DNA of 64,000 nt from Symsagittifera roscoffensis (lineage: Eukaryota > Xenacoelomorpha > Acoela > Convolutidae), in assembly GCF_963678635.1 (NCBI RefSeq), contig NC_087062.1:34684052-34748051 (forward strand), written 5' to 3'. Shown here in pieces: positions 21,608 through 32,109 of this stretch (position 1 is the stretch's first letter; each line of letters starts with the position of its first letter). The notes under the pieces were generated by a model. It was not told the DNA's origin. It saw nothing but the letters and a program-made list of their open reading frames with translations, and made no database searches. A program made the position numbers and the translations under genes.

Positions 21608-21987
21608 AGAGTGTCCCAGCACATGAGGAAAAGGATACAACACATGAGAAGATGATGGAATTGGAACCTCTACTGTAAGCTTCGGGAGAACGCAATCTTC
21701 GGAGCATCGATATTACACATGAGGATTGGAAAAGAGTCAAATGCGATCACGACGGGTTGGAAAAGAGTCGGTAGTGTGTCTAGAGATAATACCAAAGCTA
21801 GGGAATCGATACTGGAGGAGGACTTGGCGAAGAACGTGAGCCTGAGCCTGCACAACTCCTTTTGCTGGAACATGGAATCGAACATGAAGGGTTTGCCAAA
21901 CCAAGCAAAGAGGTTGCTAGAGCAGAGGGAGTGGATGCGATCCTTCGAACAACTAAAAGCGTGGGAAGAGATCGTAATCAGCTCTTT
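21608..21987 (+). other. Region upstream of the 3' LTR, with a possible ORF tail
   Basis: A frame at 21719-22033 reads through this region into the LTR and includes NSFCWNMESNMKGLPNQAK and LLEQREWMRSFEQLKAWEE, which look protein-like and may be a further piece of the upstream ORF. Purine-rich stretches (AGAGCAGAGGGAG near 21918, GTGGGAAGAG at 21961) are candidates for the polypurine tract. Neither abuts the LTR start exactly, so the tract is unresolved. Confidence 0.4.
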
Positions 21988-22790
21988 TCTCAACTTTCTC
22001 GCCACAACTGAAAAACTCAGAAATACAAGATGAGAACAACCGAATTACAATCGCGGAAAAGTAATCAAAAAAAGCAGCGGGAAATTGCTATTCGCAATTT
22101 CCAGTCATAAAATTCACACTAGAGTAGAGCTGTCCTATCCTGAATAGGAGGCAGAGCGATTGCGAACAAAGCAGACACAAGTTTGAAGTGGACCAGAGTG
22201 AACCTTCAGTGGAAAGGTGGACAGCTGGGGTCTCCCAATTGTCCAGCTAAAAAACTCAATTCTACTGTCAAAACTCATTTCCTTTGCTGGAATTCATCAA
22301 TTACAAACTTCTTGAGTTAATACTTAATTACCTTAATGCTAGAGTTACTGATCAATTTAGTTACTCCAATTCTTGAGTGTGCTGGTATGTGAGTACCCAA
22401 TTTAGTTTTTTTGAGTGTGTTTTGTAATTGCTATGTTGAGGTAAGGAGAGTTTTAGGTTGATCCATCTGAGATGGATCAAAGTTCCACTGTCTAATAAAA
22501 AGTAACTGTACGGACTGTTCCGACCCTGTTTTTAACGGCCTTCGCGTATTTTGGGTATTTTGAGACCTGCGTATGGGCACGTTCTTTTTTTCTAGAGTGT
22601 GGGGGTGTATTTTGGTAGTGGCCTTTAAGCTGTAACGGGGTTTTTAGTCTCATGTCGCAAGTGAACCGAATTGGCTGCGACCGTTCGAGGTGGAAAAATA
22701 CAAGAGATAGTGTCCCTGACTTTTGAGCCAATTGTTATAGGGCCTATTTTTCTTTAACCTCATATGTGACTTGAGTAGGCGACTGTTACA
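21988..22790 (+). repeat. 3' long terminal repeat
   Basis: It aligns with 8421-9210 from CTCAACTTTCTCGCC to GACTGTTACA. It has a 14-bp insertion near 22388 relative to the 5' copy and TT in place of the initial TG. It holds the perfect form of the internal palindrome (22460-22478). Confidence 0.88.
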
Positions 22791-23040
22791 TTTTTCAGAT
22801 CTTTGATCGTTTCGTAAATATTGTAAAAAGTTTTGATCCTGATGATGCACAAAATGTGCGAAAACGTTTGAATTAGCATTTAAAATTCTTAGAAAATTAT
22901 TACTGTTTTTGGCTATCGGCCAGAACGCTAGCCAGTCTCTTTTGGCTATCAACTAGAACGCTAGACGCTAGCCAGTCATTTTATAACCTAGCTTTTTTTT
23001 TTTTTACGTCGATATGCACTCCCGCGAATGTTACCTTCGC
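22791..23040. repeat. Spacer with short direct repeat
   Basis: A stretch near 22908-22978 repeats TTTTGGCTATC...AGAACGCTAG...AGCCAGTC twice, about 32 bp apart. The rest is AT-rich with no gene visible. Confidence 0.5.
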
Positions 23041-23760
23041 GACATTCCTAAACGAAGTATGCCATGATGTTGAAATAGAGCCGAAACTTTAATCGTTGGA
23101 AGGCGAAAGTTTTCACAGCAAAAGAACCACCACTGAAGATGACGCTCGACTTAACATCAAGGTGAATGGGCTCTGGGGAGACCGATTCAGCCGAATCTTT
23201 TTCGATGTAAAATTTTTCAACCAACATGCTAAATCTTGCAGTAACACTATATCTGACGCCTACAAATATCATGAGAGTGTCAAAGCATTAAAATACCAAC
23301 AAGTAATGATGGATGTGGAACACAGCAGTTTTGTTCCACTAATTTTTGCCTGTACCGGAAGAGCAGCACCAGGCTCTACTTAAACCGTTCAGAAACTAGC
23401 AGGGAAACTAAGCGAAAAACAGAACGAAAACGAATCATACTCGGACGCAATAAACTTTATAAGAACAAAAATAAGTTTTGAACTTCTTAGGAGTGCAATC
23501 CTCTGCCCTACGGGGTGCAAAAAAACTTATAAATGCATCCAACATAGACATTTCTATCTCTGCTATAATCGAGGAGGGTAGATTTTAATTGACAATTCTC
23601 TGGATGCATTAAAATCGACATGATTTTTTCATGAAATTTTGCCGATGTATTTATATAGCGTTGGTACGGCCCTGTCCAACCTGTGCACGTACCGTCGCAT
23701 GACCGAAGGGCCCATTTCAATTGACCTTTTTCAAAAAAAATTTTTCCAGCGTATTGAAAA
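23041..23760 (+). mobile_element. LINE-like retroelement fragment: C-terminal domain and 3' UTR
   Basis: The plus strand encodes a decayed C-terminal segment. ARLNIKVNGLWGDRF and FFDVKFFNQHAKSC are followed by AYKYHESVKA, MMDVEHSSFVPLIFACTG and, after a stop near 23381, INFIRTKISFELLRSAILC. This arrangement is familiar from the C-terminal, nuclease-like part of reverse-transcriptase ORFs in many invertebrate retroelements. A stop also lies just upstream near 23090. The longest open part is 23096-23383. The 23520-23760 tail is homologous in inverted orientation to 2214-2420, so it is probably the family's 3' UTR. No RT core remains. Confidence 0.65.
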
Positions 23761-23784
23761 CTTAACCTATTGATTCAGTGTTTT

Positions 23785-23975
23785 TAAGTTGGGTTAATGT
23801 TATCAAAAAAGCGCTAATCATAATTTGTTCTAGAAATTCAAATAGCTTAAAGTGTATCTATTTTCTTTTATATTCGAAAGTTGAGATTTTTTCAACGAAA
23901 TCAGTATTTTTTGTTTTCTCGTGTTCATTACTTTTTTCCAACTGTCAGTTGGCTGTGTTTTTAGTAGAGAAAGAA
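23785..23975 (+). repeat. Dispersed repeat ending in a hairpin
   Basis: This block is homologous to about 32110-32290 and its duplicate at 40051-40236. Shared anchors are GTTATCAAAAAAGCGC, GAGATTTTTTCAA and the terminal CCAACTGTCAGTTGG, a 7-bp-arm inverted repeat around one base. The copies are diverged, so the family is old. The element class is not identified. Confidence 0.65.
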
Positions 23976-25100
23976 CTAAGGTTTTGGGCAATTTTTTTGT
24001 AATCACATTGTTCGTGCCCCATCAGTATAGTAATTTCATTCAGTTTCACCCACGCATATCCATTTTTTGCTGGGCCCTAGTTGTTTTACAAACTGTCATC
24101 AACACTGCGTTTGAGTAACTGCCTTGAAGAGGTTCCGTCAAATCTTGCCGATATTTCAAAGACTTGAGATAATCATTTGGAATCCACTAAACTCTGCACT
24201 GGATTGCTAGTTTCTTTTTTAAACTATCGATTCATTTGCAAGTGATCAGTCTCTTTTTTATATCGCAAGTAGTGCCAGGCCAGCTCGCTTCGCTTCTATG
24301 TCAAATTCCGGTCTGAAAAGTGAACAGTTTATTATCGGTTTTTATCGACAGAGAGAAAATATATTAGGTTTCAGAATCCGAATAGCCTCTGATAGGGGGC
24401 TGAATGTGGTATATCGCTCGAACCTGTCTGACGTTAATTTGTAGTACCTTGGTGTAGAAAACACCCCGTAGACAAAAGTTACTGCCCACCCCTGGGACTG
24501 GTCGGAGCAATAAAACTTCTAAATTTAATGCTCATCAAAGTATTGATACGAGGCTGCTTATCAAAAGAATGGTAGCCTTCCAAAAGTCGCTAATCAGAAT
24601 TATAATGGGAGCTGGGCTTAATTTGATGTGTTCAAACTTTTTAGGGTTTCGTGGGTAAAAATTGTTTTGGCCAATTGATTATCTATCTACATGTTAAGTA
24701 TTCGAATATGCGGACAAAGTATTTTCATATCAGGTATCCTATATATCAGCAAATGTCTCGTCAATCGACTTGGCATATTCAATTCGTTCCTTCTATTCTT
24801 CATTTTAAAATGTCTGATGGGAAGCAAATTTGGAATATTCAAAAATGCATTCTATGGCTTTGTTGCATCGCTATCTATCTATCCAAAGATTTCCTCGAGT
24901 ATCGAAATATTTTCTCGCAAGAAGTCAATATCTGACCTCAAAAGCTTATTCTATCAAGAGCTTTAGTCAGTCGCTTTGGAAATTCAAATGGGAACTGAAC
25001 GACATTATTCGCCAGCACAATATTTATTCGAATACCCGTATATAATTCACAGGATCCATCATTTTGTTTTTCGGCTGTTTATTGACGTGAGAACGAAGTT
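23976..25100. other. AT-rich intergenic region upstream of the RBM15-like gene
   Basis: There are no convincing genes. ORFs of 60-95 codons at 24651-25167 are overlapping in several frames and hydrophobic-biased, as expected from AT-rich DNA. A GC-richer patch at 24262-24300 (CAAGTAGTGCCAGG...GCTTCGCTTC) resembles short patches at about 33664 and 34842, suggesting old interspersed repeats. The promoter of the RBM15-like gene should lie at the right end of this region, but no element can be named. Confidence 0.5.
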
Positions 25101-25114
25101 GAATTGTTTTCAGG

Positions 25115-25171
25115 GTTGTGATTTCTGGTTTAAACAAGAAGCAATTAAAGAGATTCAAAGATCTTAAATTG
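25115..25171 (+). other. Possible 5' untranslated exon of the RBM15-like gene
   Basis: GAATTGTTTTCAG just before 25115 is a good 3' splice site, and GTGAGT starts at 25172. The next acceptor-like TTGTAG ends at 25330, five bases before the ATG at 25335. The alternative is that the TTTTCAG or TTGTAG site accepts a spliced leader. This is inference from splice-site consensus only. Confidence 0.3.
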
Positions 25172-25334
25172 GTGAGTCGAACTTCGTATGTCTTTTTGAT
25201 AATTTTACGAGATTTAAGATTTGGATGTCCTGTTTATACCATAGTAAAGGTGAGTGTAACTAGGAATACAGAAAATCGCAAATACAGAAATTGGACCGGA
25301 TATGGTATGTGAAATTTTGTGTAGTTGTAGGAAC

Positions 25335-27675
25335 ATGCCGTTTAATCAACGATACGAGCGTCGCCGGTCAGTTGACGATCACGACCTACCCGCTAGGGAT
25401 AAGGTTTACAAGCAAAGATACGGTGGAGATCCCATTTTCCGCTCGTTATGCATTAAAGGTGGATGGCCGCGTGGCATTATAGACCGAGAAATCAAAGACG
25501 CTATCGAGGATAGCTTCCGAAAGTTCAGGGACTACAATGTGCGAACCGCGATGGTAGCCGGGGAAAAGATTTGCTATATTAACTTCACAACAGAGAGTGA
25601 TGCCCGCAATGCTCTCGATAGAATGAAAGTCGTCCAAGCTTTTGGCAAAGAGTTTCCCTTGGAGCCAGTAATTAAAGGAGTCCTCCCAGTTAACCGACGT
25701 GATCGAGACCGAAGACGATCTAGATCCAATTCACCGGTTAGTTAGAAAATTCTTTAACGTATCGATCTGTCATCTGAGATACGAGGATCAGTTCTTTGTG
25801 CTCTTTAAAACTATCTTGACTATTGTGTAATGTGGCTTATGGCATTAAACAGATTTGTTGGAGAGTTAAAGGTTAGATTTGTTTCAGCGATATCGAGAAG
25901 GTCCAAAGTCCGCCGTCATAAGCAAAGCTCGCAGCCGTGAACGATCTCCCAAGCCACCGAACGATTACTCGCCAAAACCGAAAAGCAGTTATGATGCCTA
26001 CGCATCTCGAGAGCCTAGAGGAGTTGAACGTGAAGTTTTCTATCAGCCGAAAAGTTCATCCAAGTTTGAAAATGATCCTCCCTCTAGAATGTTACTTGTG
26101 AGTGGCTTAGACAAATCCATTACGGAGAAAGACCTCTATGCCGAATTTCAGCGATACGCCAGCGTAATGACAATCGATATTAAAGTTCCTAGAGATGGTG
26201 CGGCGTTTGCGTGTGTTGCTTTTCTGAACCCCGATGAAGCGGAAAAGGGAATGATCGGTATGCAGGGCAAGCGAATCGGGGACAATAAAGTGAAGCTAGT
26301 TTATGGGTCGTCTCCAGAGACTTCGTGTATTTGGGTCGGGGGTCTGAGCAAGCAAACAAGCCTCGGTGTTTTGGAAACTGAGTTCGATCGATTTGGCGAT
26401 ATCAAGAAAATCGATTATTCTAAAGGTGATACGTTTGCGTACATCGTGTATAGTTCGTCCGAAGGCGCTAAAACAGCAATAAAAGCGCTCACTGGGCGCA
26501 GTATTTGTGGAAGCGCAGCTCCGGTCAGATTCGATTACGTTGAATACGACCAAGTATCAGCTATGAATTATCATTTGAAGATAACTCAGAAGGCGGGATC
26601 ACCGAAAGCGACATCAAGAACGTCGCCGGTTGTAGTGCGACGAAGTCCTTCTCCGCGTGCTCGGATTCCAAGTCCACCTGTTGCGCGTGAGAGAAATTTG
26701 AGACGCGAGAGTCGCAGTCCAGAACCAAGAGGTCGCGACTTCGGACGCGGCGTGGGTTCCCACTATGAAATGGATAAACGTGTAAACAGAGGATTCGAAC
26801 GAAATCAGGAGACTCGTCGTGAACCATTTTATCGCGAAAATGATAGACGTGACAATGGAGGAGCGGTATTCGTGCGAGATAATTCACGCAGTCGTTATGA
26901 TAAGGAAGATCGGCGATATAATGGCTCTCAGTTAGAGCGTGGGGAGTACGATAAGTCGCGAAGTCCAGGACGAGGTAGTCGACAGAGTAATCTTAGTCCG
27001 GCTTCTGAAGCGCGAAGTGACAAGAAGCGGAACAGAGCTGGAAGTTTTGACAAGCGGGCAAATTATGTGAGACGAGATTCAAATGACGAGCCAAGAAACA
27101 AAAGACGCCGAACTCCAAGTCCGATGTCTCTGGCCAAAGAATGCCTGGACGTTACAAGTCTAGCTAAAATTTTAGACAGCTGTTGGCGAGGCTACTTGGT
27201 TTTGAAAAACAGTTCTTTCAGTACACATATGACACTGCTTGACGGCAGCCAAGAAGTGTGTCGCAAGTTGTTGACTGAAGCGGAGACAGGAGAAACCGCA
27301 AATGCCCTGAAAATTACACAGCGTCTCAGATGCGAAACGGGGAAACTTGAGGAAGTACGAAGACGTATGCAATCTGCCACCAAGGACGGCTTCTGTCTAC
27401 TGCTTGCAACTCACAACGACAACTCGCCACCGAAACCTCTGCCAGAGCAAACCAACGCGAGAACTTTCAAGAATTTGGTCTCGTATCTGAAATCGAAGCA
27501 ATCGGCAGGAGTTATTGGGTTGCCGATTGGAGCGGCGGAGAACTTCGGAGTCTTGCACGCGTTTCCACCCTGTGACTTCTTTGCGGAAGATCTGAAGAAA
27601 ATTGCACCAAAAATTATTGAGCCTGAAAACTTAGAAGATCATCTGTTGATAGTGATTCTCAGTGGGAATGCATAA
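25335..27675 (+). CDS. RBM15: RBM15/Spenito-like RNA-binding protein (three RRMs + SPOC)
   Basis: Exon 1 is 25335-25736 and exon 2 is 25888-27675, joined across a 151-bp phase-0 intron (GTTAGT...TTTCAG), giving 729 residues. RRM1 is at about 35-114 (LCIKGG, EKICYINF), RRM2 about 201-274 (MLLVSGL, AAFACVAF) and RRM3 about 279-352 (CIWVGGL, TFAYIVY). An arginine/serine-rich linker with many SP sites spans 370-545, and a SPOC domain 553-729 (SLAKILDSCWRGYLVLK, FFAEDLKKI). This order defines the RBM15/Spenito branch of the Spen family. Known members are nuclear, bind RNA, and recruit the m6A methyltransferase complex and other partners through SPOC. The length is close to the fly protein and shorter than the human one. 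The ATG follows an acceptor-like TTGTAG. The stop replaces a codon that reads GAA in the downstream duplicate, so this copy ends four residues earlier. Confidence 0.82.
25737..25887 (+). other. Intron of the RBM15-like gene
   Basis: The donor GTTAGT follows codon CCG and the acceptor TTTGTTTCAG precedes CGA. The reading frame is phase 0 on both sides. Reading through would hit an in-frame TAG at 25743-25745. Splicing joins an RS-rich stretch to an RS-rich stretch between RRM1 and RRM2. Confidence 0.8.
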
Positions 27676-28120
27676 ACTGATAAATGATTAGATGGGTTTC
27701 ACGAAAAATTGGGAAATTAAATCAAAAACGAATACATTCAAATGATATCGATTATTTCCTTGCTCTCCCTTTATACCGTCTCAACTTATTTGCTGTATAC
27801 ATATGTTTCTTTTTAATTCAGTTTCCGATGTCAGCTGGCTATACTGAGCCAAATTATATCCGATAACCAAAGTAAGAGATAGAGGTATTGAAGTTAAATG
27901 TGCGCCAAAAGATTGTCGCCAAAAGTTGTTACTCAAAAAATTTCACAATTAAAAAACTGAGAAAAGAAAATTTTTGAATGCCCATCGCTCCAAAAATTGT
28001 TTTTTAACCGTGAAAATATATAGGATTTTTAACCGTTAGAATATATAGGATTTTCTGATTTTCTGATTGTAACTGTTGCACAAGTGCCATATAAATAACC
28101 CTGCTTATAAATTTTTCAGG
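27676..28120 (+). other. 3' flank of the RBM15-like gene, first copy
   Basis: Noncoding and AT-rich, repeated almost exactly at 29053-29485. It contains two AACCGT...ATATATAGGATTTT repeats and ends in ATTTTTCAG. No canonical AATAAA is evident in this copy. Confidence 0.5.
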
Positions 28121-29052
28121 GTTCCCACTATGAAATGGATAAACGTGTAAACAGAGGATTCGAACGAAATCAGGAGACTCGTCGTGAACCATTTTATCGC
28201 GAAAATGATAGACGTGACAATGGAGGAGCGGTATTCGTTCGAGATAATTCACGCAGTCGTTATGATAAGGAAGATCGGCGATATAGTGGCTCTCAGTTAG
28301 AGCGTGGGGAGTACGATAAGTCGCGAAGTCCAGGACGAGGCAGTCCACAGAGTAATCTTAGTCCGGCTTCTGAAGCGCGAAGTGACAAGAAGCGGAACAG
28401 AGCTGGAAGTTTTGACAAGCGGGCAAATTATGTGAGACGAGATTCAAATGACGAGCCAAGAAACAAAAGACGCCGAACTCCAAGTCCGATGTCTCTGGCC
28501 AAAGAATGCCTGGACGTTACAAGTCTAGCTAAAATTTTAGACAGCTGTTGGCGAGGCTACTTGGTTTTGAAAAGCAGTTCTTTCAGTACACATATGACAC
28601 TGCTTGACGGCAGCCAAGAAGTGTGTCGCAAGTTGCTGACTGAAGCGGAGACAGGAGAAACCGCAAATGCCCTGAAAATTACACAGCGTGTCAGATGCGA
28701 AACGGGGAAACTTGAGGAAGTACGAAGACGTATGCAATCTGCCTCCAAGGACGGCTTCTGTCTACTGCTTGCAACTGACAACGACAACTCGCCACCGAAA
28801 CCTCTGCCAGAGAAAACCAACGCGAGATCTTTCAAGAATTTGGTCTCGTATCTGAAAATGAAGCAATCGGCAGGAGTTATTGGGTTGCCGATTGGAGCGG
28901 CGGAGTACTTCGGAGTCTTGCACGCGTTTCCACCCTGTGACTTCTTTGCGGAAGATCTGAAGAAAATTGCACCAAAAATTATTGAGCCTGAAAACTTAGA
29001 AGATCATCTGTTGATAGTGATTCTCAGTGGGAATGCAGAAACTGCTAAATGA
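28121..29052 (+). pseudogene. Truncated duplicate of the RBM15-like gene (linker + SPOC)
   Basis: The frame runs open from the duplication junction to TGA at 29050-29052, and an internal ATG sits at 28135. It encodes the last part of the RS-rich linker and a complete SPOC domain but no RRM, and it has no promoter of its own that I can see. It differs from copy 1 by about a dozen amino acids, against only about three silent changes. Its C-terminus is GNAETAK where copy 1 stops after GNA. The sequence AAATTTTTCAG directly before it is a good 3' splice site, so it could serve as an alternative last exon; otherwise it is a dead partial duplicate. Confidence 0.7.
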
Positions 29053-29485
29053 TTAGATGGGTTTCACGAAAAATTGGGAAATTAAATCAAAAATTAATAC
29101 ATTCAAATGATATCGATTATTTCCTGGCTCTCCCTTTATACCGTCTCAACTTATTTGCTGTATACATATGTTTCTTTTTAATTCAGTTTCCGATGTCAGC
29201 TGGCTATACTGAGCCGAATTATATCCGATAACCAAAGTAAGAGATAGAGGTCTTGAAGTTAAATGTGCGCCAAAAGATTGTCGCCAAAAGTTGTTACTCA
29301 AAAAATTTCACAATTAAAAAACTGAGAAAAGAAAATTTTTGAATGCCCATCGCTCCAAAAATTGTTTTTTAACCGTGAAAATATATAGGATTTTTAACCG
29401 TTAGAATATATAGGATTTTGTGATTTTCTGATTGTAACTGTTGCACAAGTGCCATATAAATAACCCTGCTTATAAATTTTTCAGG

Positions 29486-30039
29486 GAACTTACATTCATA
29501 ATATAAAATTTCCAAATAAGATAAATGTGGAATAAATAAATGCCAAAACCAATCAACTGAGGTCGAACAAAAAATTTAAGGCTTTATTGCTCAAATGTCA
29601 GTAAATAGCGCAAACTGGAATCAAATGCATCCACTGGCATCAGTATAAATTCTATTTGATCTTTTTGGGGATACTAAACAGAATTATTTTCTATCCACAA
29701 TTCTAAACTCAAACAAATTGTGGTTTGGAAGGATTGCAATCGGGCGCTTGATTAGTCTTGTCGGTAGAAACTTAGTACAAATTCAGAGTTTCGATTAGTG
29801 ATGTCAACTAATCGGTCTTGGGCAAGCCGACGGTACTTAAAGCCAAAAAAACTTAAGGGCTGGAAGCTGAACTTTAAAAGTGGATGAACGTTTCGGTCAA
29901 TGACTATGATTTAGTTTTATTGCGGTTGTAAGAATATGGTTGCAAAGAGCTGCCTACTGCTGAAAGCTAAAAGCTTGTCACTCGGTTTTGAAAAGCATAA
30001 TTTATGAACTGAAAAATTCATTGATAACCCGCCATCAGT
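29486..30039. other. Intergenic, downstream of the duplication
   Basis: Non-repetitive and AT-rich. AATAAA at 29531-29536 could serve as a polyadenylation signal for a transcript crossing the duplicate. No open frame of interest is present. Confidence 0.4.
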
Positions 30040-30745
30040 AAAAAGAGAAAATTATCGATTATATTATAATTTTAATCGTACTTTAAGCAAAATTATAATT
30101 AATTATAAGCGCCGATTTTAGATCTTTAAACGATTTATAATCCATTATAATGATAACTTTTTTGGTGACAATTTAATAAATTATAATCTATTATAATTGA
30201 TAATAATTTTTCCGAAAATCTCGTATAATCTCTTATAATATATTATAATCTATTATAATAGGTTTTAATACCTTTTTCTATCAAAATATTTTTTACAAGA
30301 AAAATGAAATATAATGGATTATAATTTAGCTATTCTGCATGAAAACACAGTAAAAAGCATTAAGAAGTAAGAAATCATTAAACCAGGGGCGGATATGAGA
30401 TTTTCTCGACGGGTGGGCAGGGGGTCGAATCCCTGAAAAAAAGCGTCCGCGAATCCCTGAGAAAGTAAACAGTAGGAAAAGAAACCAACTGAAAAGCACA
30501 CAAAACAAAGCGAAATGAAGCGATGAGGTTTTTTGAATAAAAATGGATTATAATCGACTAAAATGGATTATAGTTCAATAAAATTTCAATAATTTTTTCA
30601 AAAAATAATGATTATAATCGATTATAATGGTTTTTTTGTTTCGAAAAATAGTAACATTATAATCCATTTTTAATCGATTATAATCTCTTTTTTAAAAAAA
30701 AAATTTATGGAGACTGACAATAAAAATCTATTATAATCTTGTATT
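30040..30745. repeat. Cluster of TTATAATCNATTATAA palindromes
   Basis: At least nine full or half copies of a palindromic motif of the form TTATAATC(G/T/C)ATTATAA are scattered here, for example near 30133, 30177, 30240, 30310, 30540, 30610, 30672 and 30729. The spacing is irregular, so it is not a simple tandem array. TTATAATCGATTATAA is fully self-complementary. The stretch at 30384-30440 interrupts the cluster with different, GC-richer sequence. Confidence 0.75.
30384..30440 (+). mobile_element. Possible hAT-type terminus fragment
   Basis: CAGGGGCGGATATGAG followed by a G-rich GGGTGGGCAGGGGG stretch resembles the termini of many nonautonomous hAT elements, which often start CAGGGGCGG. No matching inverted end (CCGCCCCTG) was found within the next kilobase, so this is at most a fragment. 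Confidence 0.25.
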
Positions 30746-31350
30746 TTCTCTCTTTACTGAGTGCGGGAAGGCATTAAAAATCCTTAAATTCAATTTCAGG
30801 CTCTGCACTCACCCTTCCCCGACATTTCAATTTTTTTATTTTTTCAGTTATCTTACTTTGTTCACCATGCAAGTTTTCATTACATTATGACGATGTAGTT
30901 AGTTTTTAAAAACTGAAATTCAAATGCGGAAAGTGAAAAAGAACACAATTTCCTTAATGATATTTTGAAACAAGCATAACACCCACCAACTTTCCCTATG
31001 ATCTTTCAAAATTTTCATTGAATTATTCTCCCGGGCGTGAAATTTTAAGCAATTTGGCAAGTCTCGTCGGCTTGATGTCCGGCACCTAGCTAACCTATTG
31101 ATACGTTACAGCTAGCTTTTTTACAGCTATATAATTGAACAAATTTTGCTTCCTATTTGAAAAATAGCCAAACTGTTTAGGCATTGGAACTTTTGTTTTT
31201 GTGATGCATGCTAAAATTACTATAGAAACTCCTCTTCTGTCAACGAAAATGAGTTTAGTTCTCCTACGTGCCGTTTTTTGTAAAGTAAGCCATTTTTTGT
31301 GCTTGCAAGTTTTCCCGGGATGACCAAAAATGCTTATTATACGATTTTGT
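30746..31350. other. AT-rich intergenic sequence, nothing recognised
   Basis: It lies between the palindrome cluster and the start of the segmental duplication. There is no open frame of note and no repeat that I can name. Confidence 0.4.
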
Positions 31351-32109
31351 ACAATTGCATACGTACAGAAAATTGTGAGAAAATTACGATAAGCATTTCT
31401 TCATCAATCAAAATTATATGAAATGACTACTTTTCGAGTTTTGCTTTATATTTTTGTGTTTTATCCAAAATAACAACATCAGGAATTTTTTAACACAAGA
31501 AACCCCCACATTATAGACAAAAATAATAATTTTTTGCATACAAAATATATTTTCTCGAGAAATGATTTTATGAAAGTGATTTGCAACTGAAAAAAATCAG
31601 ACAAAAAAATTCTAGAAATTTGGTTATTTCGGAAAACTTTCATGGAGCACTGCAAAAAAGCTCATCACAGAATTTTCTTATATGGAAATTGTATCATAAA
31701 CATTTTCCATTTAAACTCTGTTTGAAATTATTAAATAAGCGTCTATCTTTTATAGAATTTTTTGAAATTTTTCAAAATAAAAATTGTGAAGACTCTTATA
31801 TAGGTCTTGTTGTTTTTTTTTGTGTTAATACTTCAGGAAAAAGTCTAAATATGCTCTAAGAACTACAGGTGTGCACTCATACAAATTAATGCAATTAATG
31901 CATATATGAATGCAATTAGGTATATATGCATTTTATGAGTTTAATTGAAAGTCGTTTGCTGTAATTAGAAAAAGTTACGTAAATAGAACTCTCCGAATAC
32001 GAACGTGGAAATGGCGCAAAAAAACGTGAACAATTTTTAGCTTCGAAAGTGGAATTTAATTTTAAAAAATCCAGCGGAATGATACTTGAGTTATTGGTCC
32101 AGTTTTCTC

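Larger units (their letters stand above)
8421..22790 (+). mobile_element. Degenerate Ty3/gypsy-type LTR retrotransposon
   Basis: Two direct LTRs (8421-9210 and about 21988-22790) enclose a 2.4-kb leader, gag with two CCHC knuckles, and pol in the order protease, reverse transcriptase, RNase H, integrase. Integrase after RNase H is the Ty3/gypsy order. Two further ORFs lie between pol and the 3' LTR. Many in-frame stops and several frameshifts break the coding regions, so this copy is not autonomous. By eye the LTRs differ at roughly 5% of positions plus a 14-bp indel, meaning an old insertion. No target-site duplication is visible (GTCA before the 5' LTR, TTTT after the 3' LTR). At about 14.4 kb it is long for the superfamily, owing to the leader and the 3' ORFs. 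Confidence 0.92.
26756..29485 (+). repeat. 1,365-bp tandem duplication of the SPOC-coding end and 3' flank
   Basis: Copy 1 is 26756-28120 and copy 2 is 28121-29485, a 1,365-bp offset seen at GGTTCCCACTATG (26756, 28121), at the SPOC coding region, and at the ATTTTTCAG end motif (28119, 29484). The copies are nearly identical in both coding and noncoding parts. The breakpoint lies in a GGG run shared by both joined sequences. Confidence 0.95.

Noticed and set aside
24651-25167. Cluster of ORFs upstream of the RBM15-like gene
   Set aside because: Overlapping short frames in AT-rich DNA with low-complexity hydrophobic translations; better explained as chance plus possible untranslated exon sequence.
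25302-25334. Earlier ATG for the RBM15-like gene at 25302
   Set aside because: The stretch ends in an acceptor-like TTGTAG, and RBM15-type sequence starts after the ATG at 25335, so the upstream codons are more likely intronic or untranslated.
31581-31859. 92-codon ORF in the segmental duplication
   Set aside because: It is lysine/phenylalanine/asparagine-rich as expected from AT-rich DNA, and one substitution in the second copy truncates it.
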